A DNA stretch of 64,000 nt from Kappaphycus alvarezii (taxonomy: Eukaryota; Rhodophyta; Florideophyceae; Gigartinales; Solieriaceae): assembly GCA_002205965.3 (NCBI GenBank), contig NADL03000602.1, forward strand, positions 1,860,001-1,924,000, in the 5' to 3' direction. The position numbers were made by a program, and so were the translations under genes. The notes under the pieces were generated by a model that ran no database searches, had not been told where the DNA came from, and saw only the letters and a list, made by a program, of their open reading frames with translations. Of this stretch, positions 25,380 through 36,544 are shown piece by piece (the first letter of the stretch is position 1; each line of letters opens with the position of its first letter).

Positions 25380-25722
25380 TGGAATGCCACGGCATACAGC
25401 CGAGTGCTTGCAAGGTCCACGTCGTGACAATTGGAATACGTATACTATTCCATGTTGCTGTCGAATACAGCACATAATCAAGTATTAATAGAGCAAGACA
25501 AGTTGGAAGCTACAAACTGTAAGCTACAATAATTAAGACACGCTAGACGTAGGGACCAAGGCTGGTCCATGAATTTAGCTGGCAGTATGTTTATAATTAG
25601 TTTAGTAGCGACACTAGATTTTGTCTATTTAAGCCTACATCGGAGACTCTCCAAAGTAAAATCGGTAGTGATCAATCCCAATCATTTCCATTCTACATCT
25701 GACCTAGTCGAACCCGGTCACA
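25380..25722 (+). repeat. 5' LTR of the Gypsy fossil
   Basis: Starts TGGAATGCCACGG and ends GGTCACA. It matches 30548-30890 over its full 343 bp at roughly 94 percent identity counted by eye. Confidence 0.93.
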
Positions 25723-28700
25723 GTGATCACTCACCATTCAACTTTTGTCTTAGCCAAGCTACCAACTTACCATCAACATTTCCAGGACAAAGGATCCATA
25801 TTCCTCTTCTACCATCCAAAACCCCAACGTCTCTGTGTCTGTCTCGAACCCGCGACTCACGGAGACGGATCCTGCTTCAATCCGATCATTCCTGAAATTG
25901 TATGACCAGTATTTTCATACTGTGATCTCTCGTGCTAAGCAGCTACAATCTGCTGGGGATGACGCTTTCACTACCACCACTGAGGCCGCCTCGCCGATGG
26001 AACTAAAATTCTGTGTTGATGCACAGCACTTTACATCGTGCATTGAGCTTGGATTCATTGATGACGTCACTTCATTCGATGACATGACCAATTAACAGCT
26101 CCGCAAGTACCTCGAAAAGGAAGGAGAAGACTCGAAAGATGCCGTTACCCTTGAAAGCTTGGATGAACTGGTTGAGAAGAAGCTCAAGATGAACATGGCC
26201 AATCGTAACGCCAAGTCGAGGATCCAGAGTTTGTTTGCAAATTATCATTCTTTCCTATCAAAACACGGTGTTACGTGGATCATAGAAGAAAACCAAAAAC
26301 TGGCCGTCACACATGTTCTGTCAGTTGTTAAACCGCAGTCGTTACGTGAACGACTTCAGTCAGACTTATCATATTCGCATCATGCTTTGAAGAAGTATTT
26401 CAAAATATTCCTTTTGCATGCAATGAAGCTTTCTGAGGCCTTCCAAATTGTCGACTCTAGTCCAAAAAAGAAACCTAACAAGAAAAATGATAATAATCGC
26501 TCGAAGAACCCAGGAGGATTGAACCGACGAAGAACAATGACAACAGCCTAGGGATTCCTTTGTGTCCGTGGGAGCCACATCGCAAAGCAGGTGTAAGACA
26601 CTACCTCAAGCACTGCAAGAAGTGCCCTGCCGAAGAGAAAAAGCGTAATCGCGACCAATTAGCTGCAGATAAGGCCGAGACAGGTCCGGCAAAGTCAACA
26701 CGCGCTCAAATTGCTCAGCAAGCCGCACAACAAAAACAACCATAGCCTTCAGCAACTAAATCAGCGGGTCAATTGTCACCTAATCAATCTAGTTCCGCAT
26801 GCGACATTACGCTAAAGGATGATGGAGCATTATTAGCCTGCGTAGGTCGATTCGACGATGGTGCAGATGAATCCATTGCATTTCCGACACTTGCAGAGTC
26901 AGCGATTCTTAGCGGATTGGTAAGCTTAAGAAAATTAATCCAGTGACAATGCAAGTTGCGCTTAAGGATAAGATCGAAGCACAAACCTTTACCTTTTCCA
27001 GGATAAGACCGAAGCACAAACCTTCACCTTTTCCAGGGAATGTGCTGTTCCCCGTCTCATCATGCATCTTTCCGTCGGTCCGTTGGCCCTCCTCAATGTC
27101 ACATTTCTCGTCGCAGATGCCGAATTGGCCGAGAATGATCTTTTGATAGGTCAACCTGTCCTGAAGCATCTCGGAATCGATTCTAAGACTATGCATGAAT
27201 ATAATCGCGCCCAACTGAATGAGACAGACTGCTCCGACGTACTAAGGGATACGAAACCCTCATCGTCCGTTTGTCCCATATTGATGGCAAGGATCAAAAA
27301 AGTCAAGAATGAGGAAGTAATTGAAAATGAAAAAGAGAAACAAGATAATGCAAATACGTTAAGCAAAAACCAACCACGACTTCGATCAAATTATTATGTC
27401 AACAAGGCGGATATCGATCTGTTTCCTAACCGGCCACTTACTGACGTGCCAGATAAGGACCAAGATGCTTCGATCCACATGGCAGTCGAAAAATGCTATC
27501 GGACACCTTGACTCAAGGGTTCCCTAAGAAACATTTCGACGATTTACGTAAAATTGTCATGGAAAGGCTTGGAGTATTCCGCATGGACTTCTCACAGTCA
27601 TCTGCAAATATTTCTCCTCTTCAATTGGAGTTGAAACCAGACGCCAAACCGGTTCACGTAAAAATAAGGAAGTGTACCTACAGTCAACGGATCTTTTTAC
27701 GCAAGATGGTGCAAAAACTTCTCGACGCCGGTTTAATTTATCCTATCCCTACGTCGAAATTGTAATGCGCGCCACATCTCGTGCCCAAGCCTGGACCAGC
27801 TGAATGGCGTTTTACCGTTGGCCTACGTCCGATCAACAGGTACACATACCCGTTACATTTGCCGTTACCGCTCATAGAGTCGGAACTGGACAAAGCCTCT
27901 GGGGCAAAATTCTTCTGTGAATTTGACCTCACGCATGGGTACTGGCAACTACCTCTACATCAAGATTCACAAGATTGTCAATCATTTGTAGCCCCTGATG
28001 AAATTTTCTCACCAATTCGAGTGCTACATGGAAATCTAAATGCAAACTCTCATTTGCACGCGGGTATTATGTCAAAACTGCCCTCGGACCTCAGAGAGAA
28101 TTTACTCATATGGGTAGATGACTTAGCAATTGCAGCTAAAAACGTGGACGAACTACTACGATACATCACAAAAATTTTGGATTTTTGCGTTGATGTCAAC
28201 TTTAAATTGCATCCATCGAAATGCCGACTTTTCAAAAATTCAATTACGTGGTGCGGGAGAAATATTTCTGCAAAAGGTGTGCAATACGACCCACGCCACG
28301 TATCTGGTCTAGAAAAAATGGCAACACCAACTATCGCGAGCGAATTGTTGCAATTCACATCTGCGATGCAATGGTTACGTACAAGCATTCCGGAATTTTC
28401 CGTTATATTACAACCACTCTTGGATGCATTGGAACGCTCATACGATGTATCCGGAAAAGGACGAAACGATCCCTGCATCGTACAGCTTTGCACAGCATCG
28501 GTTGGGGACAAACCGAAATTGATGCCTTCGAAAAATGTAAATTGGCATTATCCAACCGTATCCGATTAGCTCATTGTGACCAAAACAAATGTTTGTGTTT
28601 TTATGTGGATGCATCAGACACTCATTGGGCTGTAATCACAACGCAAATACCAATTGAGGACATACACCTTCCGCATAGCGAAAAACGTCACGAGCCTCTA

Positions 28701-30547
28701 TCATTTCTCTCAGGAAAATTCAATGACGCCCAATCACGATGTTCAATTTTTGAAAAGGAAGCATATAGCTTCATGGCCACTATCGAAAAAATGCACTGGC
28801 TTGTCTCTTGTCCCGAAGGATTTGACCTTTTCACGGATCACAATAATCTTGTATTTATTTTCGACCAGTTGTCGTTGGTTCCTGACCTCAGCCAAGCTTC
28901 GATAAGAAAGGTAATTCGTTGGACAGTTCGCCCAAGTATATATAATTATGAATGCATCCAATTATCAGGAGTGGACAACGTTTGGGCTAATTTATTATCG
29001 CGATGGGCAACCTCATGACCAACAATTCGTCGCTTTGTTCACATCCCACCTATTTTGCCAGCCTCCGACGAGCAATTTGAACTGCCTTCAACAGCTGTCA
29101 TTGCCTCCGAGCAGGCCAAACATACCCCACCCTCGAATGTCACAACGCAAGACGGTATGCTCCGAACAGCCAATGGCCAGATTTGGATCCCTGACGCCTC
29201 ATCTGACCTTCAACTCCGCCTTCTCGTTGTTGCACACACCAGTGCTGCCGGCCATCGTGGCCAAAAAGCTACCATCTCCGCGTTGTCAAGCCACTTCCAC
29301 TGGGAGACCTTTGAATCTGATGCCAAACTTTTTGTTTCTAGCTGCATTCATTGTCTGTCGACCACTGGTGGTGAAAAAATACCTCGCCCATTTGGAGTCT
29401 CAGTCTTCTGTACGAAGCCGAATGATCTACTGCAATTCGACTACTTGGATTTGGGCAAATCCACCACAGGGGACCGATACGTCCTTATGATGCGAGGCAA
29501 CCATAGTGGATATGCTTGGTTACATCCAACTCCGACTACAAATGCCGAAGAAGCAGCTCACGCGCTCATTGAGTGGTGTGCTGCCTTTGTAACACTTTCA
29601 TCTTTCTTGTCTGACAGCCCCACTCATTTTCAAAGCGAAGTTCCCCGCCTTCTTGCCGGTGGACTCAAGTGCAAACATCATTTCACGCAACCATATTGTC
29701 CATGGAGCAACAGGTCAGTCGCAAGACTTGGAAAAGAAATTATCAGGGCACGCAAAGCCCTTTTTTCTGAACTTCAACTTCGCGTGGACTCGTGGCCGGA
29801 CCTACTGCCAATTATCCATAGCGTAATTAATCATTCTCCATCCCCGCAGCGCAATAATCACGCTCCCGTTACCGCTTTTGACGGGTTAGCACCATCCCCG
29901 CCTATCTCTACATTCCTCCGTTCAGATACAGGAATCATCGTTACAGTTCAACAGGTTCAGATTCACCGAGCGGTCAACACGGACAAGCTAATTGTGCATT
30001 TGGCGGATCCCCACCCCGTTATTCATGATGCAGTCACCGAAAACCGCAAACAAGCAAGAGAACATTCGTCAAAAGGTCACTTGCCGAATTTCACAGGGGG
30101 GCCTACGTTCTCGTTGCACGTTATGAGTTTTTCGAGGGCGAGAAATTATGTCTTCGTTGGCGAGGACTGTGTCCAATTATCAAAGCCCACAATGACTTTG
30201 TGTTTGACGTCGAGTATCTAAGAACTGGGGATATAACTGCTATCCATGGGTCCAGACTGAAGTTCTACAGCGATTCTTCCTTGGAAGAAAAGGTCATCAT
30301 GTCACACGTGTTGAGTAGTGAAACTGGAATGCCTGTATCACGACTCATAAAACTCGTCAAGGTCGACAACGAACTCAACGTTGAAATTCGTTAGAAAGGT
30401 CTATCACCAAAGGAGGATACACTCGAGCAACTCAAAAACTTTTTCGAGGACGTGCCGAAGATGCTCGAGCGCCTCCTCAATCGTAAAAACACTCCGTTGC
30501 ACCTTGCCCGCGAAGCAAGAGACGCACTCGGTCTGTAAGGAGGGGAG

Positions 30548-30890
30548 TGTAATGCCACGGCATACAGCCAAGTGCTTGCAAGGTCCACGTCGTGACAATT
30601 GGAATGTGTACACTATTTCATGTTGCTGTCGAATACAGCACATAGTCAAGTATTAATAGAAAAGGACAAGTTGGAAGCTTCAAACTGTAAGCTACAATAA
30701 TTAAGACACGCTGGACGTAGGGGCCAAGGCTGGTCCATGAATTTAGCTGGCAGTATGTTTATAATTAGTTTAGTAGCGACACTAGATTTTGTCTATTTAA
30801 ACCTGCATCGGAGACTCTCTAAAGTAAAATCGGGAGTAATCCATCCCAACCATTTCCATTCTACATCTGACCTAGACGAACCCTGTCACA
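30548..30890 (+). repeat. 3' LTR of the Gypsy fossil
   Basis: Starts TGTAATGCCACGG and ends TGTCACA. It is the partner of 25380-25722. The sequence just before it is purine-rich (AAGGAGGGGAG), as expected of a polypurine tract. Confidence 0.93.
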
Positions 30891-31080
30891 CTAAGGCTTC
30901 AGATCGCGTCGTAGTGGATAATTATTTCGAGTGGCAGTGCGACTTATGGGCGATTGTTGGAAGTAAGTATCGTTGGTCAGAGAGTCTTTATGATAATATT
31001 TTTCACTAGACGCTCGCCCTTACCAATATAAATGTTAAATAGCACCCTCTGCGCGATGAAGATGGTAAGCATTAGGTCTT
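30891..31080 (+). pseudogene. Harbinger-1 transposase, 3' part
   Basis: Directly after the 3' LTR and its five-base duplication the frame reads ASDRVVVDNYFEWQC, IVGSKYRWSESLYDNIF, then TLALTNINVK and HPLRDEDG. These are the C-terminal blocks of the Harbinger transposase begun at 24454; the minus-strand copy at 31313-32624 has the equivalents ENFFGHMCLIW, VIGSKWRWREERYD and HPLRNED. Codon phase is preserved across the insertion (NQAK then ASDRV). The family's catalytic Glu (VEN) is Asp here (VDN). Stops at 31007-31009 and about 31040 show that the copy has decayed. Confidence 0.8.
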
Positions 31081-31312
31081 TCCACCAAAGACTACGTAAA
31101 TACGCAATGACCAAATGCAAAACTATCAGGCTTGAACTGTACTCCCCATTTGTCTCTTACGAACACCAAAATTTACTGCTTTTAGTGCTTGATATTTTAG
31201 AAATAAAACTTATCGTTAAATTGACACAGGCAAATATTAATGACGAAATCATTAAAATTTATTTGAATAAATACTCACATTAATCTCGGTCACTGATTTC
31301 GACAGCACGGAA

Positions 31313-32624
31313 CTATAAATCAATACGGCGACGGCGCTTCGTGCAGTACCGCTCCTGTATGCGCTGTCTTTTCTTACAAACCTCATCACCTATCGAGTAA
31401 AGCCGTTTTTTGAAACGTCTATGGTGACTCGCATCCTCATTTCTGAGAGGATGCATCTGTATATGAACGTTGGTGAGAGCAACACAAATTTGAAAAACAG
31501 GATCATACCTCTCCTCTCTCCATCTCCACTTGCTCCCAATTACGTTCCAAATCAAACACATGTGACCAAAAAAGTTCTCCCTATTACGCGATCCGACGAA
31601 ATCTTCTGGTTTCCCGTTTCCTCCTACCTCGATAACACGCCATTCTTCGGCTTCTTCTTCGGAATAATAGCCCGTACAGTTTCCCCAGCCCCTTGGTATC
31701 CCTTGTCCATCAACACTCCCCATTCATTAGGGAACTTGTAACAGAGCACTCCAATGTCGGGGATAGAGCCATCAATGTTACTCTTCCTCAAAGCTTCCTT
31801 ATGAAAATCGAGATTACGCTGAAATATCTCTAGATCCTACACTGACCCAGGGTAGTGACGGGAGCAGTTTAGAGCTAGTCCGTTCGGTAAAACACTAACC
31901 TCAACCTTGAAACCATACAAATTGTGCTTTCCCCTATAGTAAGCCTTCCCCTCCTGCATGTTCCCGCTCGGCCTGTTCGCTTGCTGGAAAGTAACATCTG
32001 TGACATATCTTGCGACCGGAAAATGACGGAACCGTGTACCATCATTTATGAGCGTGTTGTACGAAAAAATCATGGCGTTTCGTACAACTAGCGCTTCATG
32101 CAGCGGCTTGCTTAACACTTCCATAAACTTCTTCATCATCCTTTCAAAGGAAGGGCCTATTAAATTGAGCACCTTTGTCAACATGTCCCAGCTCCCCCCA
32201 TGTTTCAGTACGGTAAACATCATGAGCAACATGTCCTTGCCAGTGTGCTAAGACTTACGACCTGGACCTACATTGTACACCTCATTAATAACATCAGACA
32301 GGCGGTTCCAAACGGTCTGAAACTGAGCCGCATCGAAATTCGTTAAGTCATGGATCGCTTTGGATCCCCAGATTCGTAAAACACATCAAAGATAGGGAAG
32401 GGAGAGTCTGACTCGTTGTCGGTACTGTCTGCGTCGTCATCGTCGAACTCGTTTAGTTCGTAGTTGCGCTCATAGGCCACATCAGCGAGGATCTGAAGGG
32501 CATTTGTGGCTTGGGTTGGCGAAGGAAGGGGGATCTGGTGGGTGGAGATGTGATGTTGGGATGGGGTAGGGGCCATGGTACTCTGTGGGGTGGGTATTGG
32601 GGCAAGGGACTTGATGCGGGCCAC
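31313..32624 (-). pseudogene. Harbinger-2 transposase, decayed
   Basis: This minus-strand homologue of Harbinger-1 has an acidic N-terminus at 32343-32624 (NELNEFDDDDADSTDNESD is typical of its composition). The core at 31837-32232 carries LLMMFTVLKHGGSWDML, YVTDVTFQQANRPSG and KVEVSVLPNGLALNCSRHY. An in-frame TAG follows PGSV near 31834. The same frame continues through DLEIFQRNLDFH and GVLMDKGYQGAGETV (second catalytic Asp) to another stop near 31627. A frame change then leads to the C-terminal RENFFGHMCLIWNVIGSKW, which keeps the catalytic Glu, and a basic tail. The break between the N-terminal and core frames near 32240-32340 is also not in register. It lies tail to tail with Harbinger-1. 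Confidence 0.8.
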
Positions 32625-32644
32625 TCAAATCTGCATCAAGTCCC
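32606..32644. repeat. 12 bp perfect inverted repeat
   Basis: GGGACTTGATGC at 32606-32617 pairs perfectly with GCATCAAGTCCC at 32633-32644 across a 15-base loop. It lies at the N-terminal end of the Harbinger-2 frame. A second short palindrome, GTAATGACTTTGTCATTAC, follows at about 32661-32679. Confidence 0.9.
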
Positions 32645-32819
32645 GAAGATTGGGTTTTTATGTAATGACTTTGTCATTACCAAAACGAGCGGCTTTTTGA
32701 TTTTACAGTTTAATTACTGACCTATTTCGCAGTTTTAAATCTGGCGCCCAAAATTACTGTATTCTTGTCGTCATACAGACTTCTGGCTGCTATATCTTTC
32801 GCATTATTATGGGTCATTA

Positions 32820-33097
32820 CTTAAATATTTCTTTATTTCATGAAACTGGGCTTGTTTCTACAATAGTATTGGCTCTTTCGAATGTCCCCCCTCTGTGATA
32901 GAGTGGTATATTATGAGCGTTTCTTGAAGAAACTCCATGAAATTGCGGAGACTGGAATCAACAAACGAAAGGGTGCACAGGCGAAGCACAGAAAGCGTCG
33001 CAAACGTGCAATGGAACGGCGCATTCGTGGTGCGTTTGAGGAGGAAGGTGCTGCAGCTCTACTTGAGGACGAAGACAACTCGTCTGTGGATGTGTAG
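32820..33097 (+). pseudogene. Harbinger-3 transposase, C-terminal scrap
   Basis: The plus frame reads TIVLALSNV, then PLCDRVVYYERFLKKLHEIAE and a very basic NKRKGAQAKHRKRRKRAMERR tail, ending at TAG 33097. The order (AL.NV, PL..D, a helical RF.K.L..I, then a basic tail) matches the C-terminus of Harbinger-2 (VALTNVHIQMHPLRNED, then RFKKRLYSIG and a basic tail). A few residues between NV and PL are missing relative to that copy. Only the end of the gene is present. Confidence 0.6.
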
Positions 33098-33109
33098 GTT
33101 GACAAGTCA

Positions 33110-33576
33110 TAGACTTTGTTTTTCATTAGACACTATAATCCAGCGGCGGTTAATTTACTGTGGTGGATATGTGGGTTGGTATCCAGTAAATTTGTACCGA
33201 AGCGTAGATATCGTATCATTGTCAAGCCAATTGCGAAACCGTACGATGCGTCGAAAGCTGTGGATGGCACTCCAATCTACCAGAAGGTGGAAGGGAGGCC
33301 AGCCAGCAAACAAGCGGCATTGGAGGTTACTGTCAAAGCGGAGTGCCGCTGTAAAAGAATGGCTCTGACCTTCGAAAACCGTTCCATTGCGCGGGTGGCA
33401 ACGGTTCTCGCGAGTTCCTTGACGACGGAGAACGCCGCCGGATGCCATCCTCCAAGCGTTGAGATGGGGACAGGAACCAGCCTGTTTCTCCCAGGCAGCT
33501 CAGCAAGGAACCCTTGGTATTTCCGCTGCTTCTCTGCGTGAGCTGCGTTGAGGCTTGTGAGTGGGTTATTAGACAT
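33110..33576 (-). pseudogene. LINE beta family, 3' fragment (copy E)
   Basis: The minus-strand frame 33277-33576 contains PISTLGGWHPAAFSVV and TVTSNAACLLAGLPS. Nearly the same two blocks occur at 38448-38636 (+), directly downstream of a restriction-like endonuclease domain, and at 56317-56540 (-). It is therefore the C-terminal end of a LINE protein plus some 3' untranslated sequence. A plus-strand frame of 141 codons over the same bases is a shadow. The element is 5'-truncated. Confidence 0.65.
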
Positions 33577-33765
33577 TAGACACTTAGTGTACAGTACTCC
33601 GTAAAATTGCTTCTTTGTGCGGTTTGCAGTAATTGCTAGTACAGTATATCGTCATTGCTGTATACTAGATTGTGTATTCTCGTATAGCATTGAATCTCCT
33701 CGAAAAGACATGCTCTCAGCCGTGGTTCTACGTAACTGTTTCGCATACCTATTGAATATCTATCG

Positions 33766-36526
33766 TGTACACTGCAGGTCTGACTGTACGGCTAAGAACT
33801 AACCGGATGTTCCACGTCAGGCACGTGCAGTGGGGCTCGCGATAGAATCGCCATTGCAATAGAAGACCACAGTGTGGAACTTATGCGCTGATAAAGACGT
33901 CCGCGGATCACTCCTGTGGTTGCCTTAAACTTTTCTGCGATGCGCGGGATGAAGTCTTCTAGGAAAAGAATGGAGGCGGGGGGTGGGGCACCCCAGGAAT
34001 CGAAAGCCAGGGACTGAAACTTGAAGTTTGGTTCCTGGAGGGTGTTGCGCGAGGCGGGCGGGATGCGGCGTACCAGTTTGCGCTACAAGTCTTTGACTTT
34101 GTCTCGGTAGGCGATGTCGGCGGCGCCGCCGGCCATTTGTGTGGCCCTTGTGCGCACGCCTTGTTTGAAAGGCGAGACAACGGTAAGGTCACAGGCTATT
34201 GGGCGGACCTGTTGGCCTGTGGGCAGGGGGGGGCTTGTATGAGAATGTCCGCGGGCGGATATTCGTTCCCGGGACAAGCAGCGGGACTTCGTATTGGCAG
34301 TCCAGGCCCGCAGCGCGAGCAACGTGGTAGGCGAAAACGTTGCGCAGCGAGTTTTGGCGGTGCGGGCGGCCGAAGCCGGCAGGGCAGAGGTCCGCCGCGT
34401 GGTCCCCGAGTGCGTCCATAGTTTGGTTGCAGTGGGCGCAGGTGAGCGGGCGAGAGTCGTCGTCTACGGGTAGGCCGAGGTGCCGGCGGATCATGGTCTG
34501 CCAGTGGGCCGAGGACACCACCGTAGCGGTTGTGGGTTGGGCTATGAGAAATGCGGCGGAGGGGTTGTTCCAGAACGCCAAGCCACGGATCCTATGTCGA
34601 ACTTCTTCGGTGCTGTGGTGACCCGGGTTGGGGTGTGTCGCCAACGAGTCGTTGCACCAGTGGACCCCTGCCTGTGCCTCCTGCTGCGCTCCATTTAGGT
34701 AGGTTTGGAGGTTAGATAGTTGGCAGCAAGCAGGCATGGGTCAAAGGGGCCAAGGTCGACGGAGCACGGACGCCTGGGGATACATTGCATTAAGTCAGGG
34801 ATTCGCGGCAAGGCTTGTCGGACCAGGAACGCCCTGTCGCCCCGGTATCGGTGACCGAAAAGGGCGGGGAACGTTGCGTGGTGTACGATGCCGATCTCTC
34901 ACGGGCCGGAGCCGCATCGATGATACTAGCGGCAACCGCGCCGTGTAGGAACGGGGAGATGAGAGTAGATCCCTGACCTCCCAGGCGGATAGGTAGTGTG
35001 ACTTGGTCCCATGCAGTGTCTGACAGGGCGATCCCGTGTAGCTCCGAGTAAGACGACCTCTGCAGGGGGTGAAAGCCTTGTGCAACGGGGGCCGAGTGTT
35101 GTGGGTCGGCGAGCCGAAACGCGTGGTTGACGAGGCATGCCGACGCGCACAGCCGGTGCATGTGGAAACGAGCGCGGGAGTCACGAACGTGGGTCAGCAG
35201 TCGGAGGGTGCGGCGGCACCCATCGACCTTGCCCCGGAGGTATGCATCGGTGAAGGCCCGGTTGCCGATCGGCGCTCCAAGGAGCCCGAAGCCGTCGCGC
35301 GAGCACTCGGACAGAGGAAACTCGCGGAGAAAATCGGTGCGGTCCGGCAGGAGCGTGTTCGGCCAGTGAATGCGCGTCTTCCTCGCGTTGACATAGAGGC
35401 CAACAGCCAGACCCTCTACCTGCAGGAGGCGGAGAGCACGGCGCAGACCCTGAAGTGTCCCTATGAGGATCCCGTCGTCCGCGTACCATTGGTTCAGCAC
35501 AATGTTGCTGTCCCCGGCGATTTTCCGGATTAGTGGTTGGATCGTGAGGGAAAACAGCAACATACTGGCCGGGTCGCCCTGCTGGGTGCCCTGAGCACTC
35601 GAGATGACCGTGTTCTGGCAATTCGGTATAAGCAACGGTGGCTGAGTACGACCGTATATCATATTCACGAAGCGGGCCAGAGAGGGAGCGAGTGCTGGAA
35701 GTTGAGACATCATTGACTGGCGATCAACGCGGTTGAAAGCGTTGTGCGCGTCAATGCGGACCGTGGCAACATGCGGAGCGCCAGCGAAACGGCGAAGCAG
35801 GGTGCGGGTGTCATAGATGACCGCATCCATCCCGGCCTTGATACCATTGGCCGTTTGGAATGGCGCGAAGAAGTCTCGAGAGTCATCGATAGCGCCCGGC
35901 AGCAGCATCTTGGTGACAATGCGGCGGAGGACCGATCCCACAGCGATAGGACAGATTTTGTCCGGATTCGGCCGTAGCGGGAGTAATGTTGCGGCAGCGA
36001 GCAGGGGCACGACCGAGTCCGGCAGTTCCCCACGCGCGATCCGAGCCACCAGCTTCGTAAGCACACTTTTGCCTGACACGCCGGCGGCCGGGCTGACCGA
36101 CGTTTTAAGTAGCAATTGGAACCAGCGTGCCGGCGTGCGGTCCGGTCCTGCGGTCGTATCACGAGAAATACCTCGTACAGCCTGCTCCACGGCGTCCGCC
36201 GTGATTGTTGGTGGAAGAGGAAGGCTGTCTTCAGGAATGGGCGTGATCGGGAGCGGGGGCGCGGGGTGAAGGTCACGCAGCGCTTGGATGGTGTGTGGGT
36301 TGTTCACATCGCCCAGGGGAGCGTTGTGCAGGGACCGCATGGCCTTGCCGTAGCGGGCGTCTGCACAGAGAGCTTCAGCGCGACGGGCGCGCCGTGCGTC
36401 ACTGGAGCCGGAGCCGTAAGCAGGGCGGTGCTTCTGGATCCACTCAGAGCGAGCTTCATGGGCGCGAAGGGCTATACTTTTTGTGCAGATTAAGCTATAA
36501 AAGGGCTTCGCTTTAAAAGGTTTCAC
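33766..36526 (-). mobile_element. LINE alpha family, copy A (RT + zinc knuckle + restriction-like endonuclease)
   Basis: This non-LTR retrotransposon is on the minus strand. A 578-codon frame (36526 to 34790) carries the reverse transcriptase: TAGPDRTPARW, VATVRIDAHNAFNRVDR (motif A), SSAQGTQQGDPASMLLF (motif B) and LNQWYADDGILIG (motif C). A frame change near 34790 leads to 34737-34189 with a CAHCNQTM..GDHA..C zinc knuckle. A further change leads to the endonuclease part (VVSPFKQ, then an in-frame TAG near 34080) and the C-terminus SSTLWSSIAMAILSRAPLH, ending at TAG 33792. Copy B shows the same endonuclease as RPADIL...CDVAVTSPFK, a PD-(D/E)XK pattern like that of R2/CRE-type LINEs. No apurinic-type endonuclease is visible upstream, and the 5' end looks truncated near 36480-36526. 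Confidence 0.82.
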
Positions 36527-36544
36527 ACCTTTGAAGGTGTGGAG

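Larger units (their letters stand above)
25380..30890 (+). mobile_element. Ty3/Gypsy-type LTR retroelement fossil (chromodomain-like tail)
   Basis: This 5511 bp LTR element lies inside a Harbinger transposase gene. Its 343 bp LTRs, 25380-25722 and 30548-30890, begin TG and end CA and differ at about 22 positions by eye, mostly transitions, so the insertion is moderately old. Flanking pentamers CGAAG and CTAAG look like a target duplication with one change. The parts in order are a gag region with a Cys/His knuckle (about 25830-26750), protease (about 26950-27200), reverse transcriptase (about 27640-28300) and RNase H (about 28590-29010). Integrase with an H2C2 zinc motif follows (about 29190-30190), then a chromodomain-like tail (about 30200-30530). 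The RT before integrase order places it in Ty3/Gypsy. The coding region is broken in several places, on the order of five to ten. Confidence 0.88.

Noticed and set aside
33116-33541. 141-codon plus-strand frame as a gene
   Set aside because: The minus strand encodes the LINE C-terminal blocks STLGGWHP and SNAACL shared with other copies, so the plus frame is a shadow.
34137-36516. Several GC-rich plus-strand frames opposite LINE copy A
   Set aside because: Shadows of the minus-strand reverse transcriptase, which has motifs A, B and C in order.
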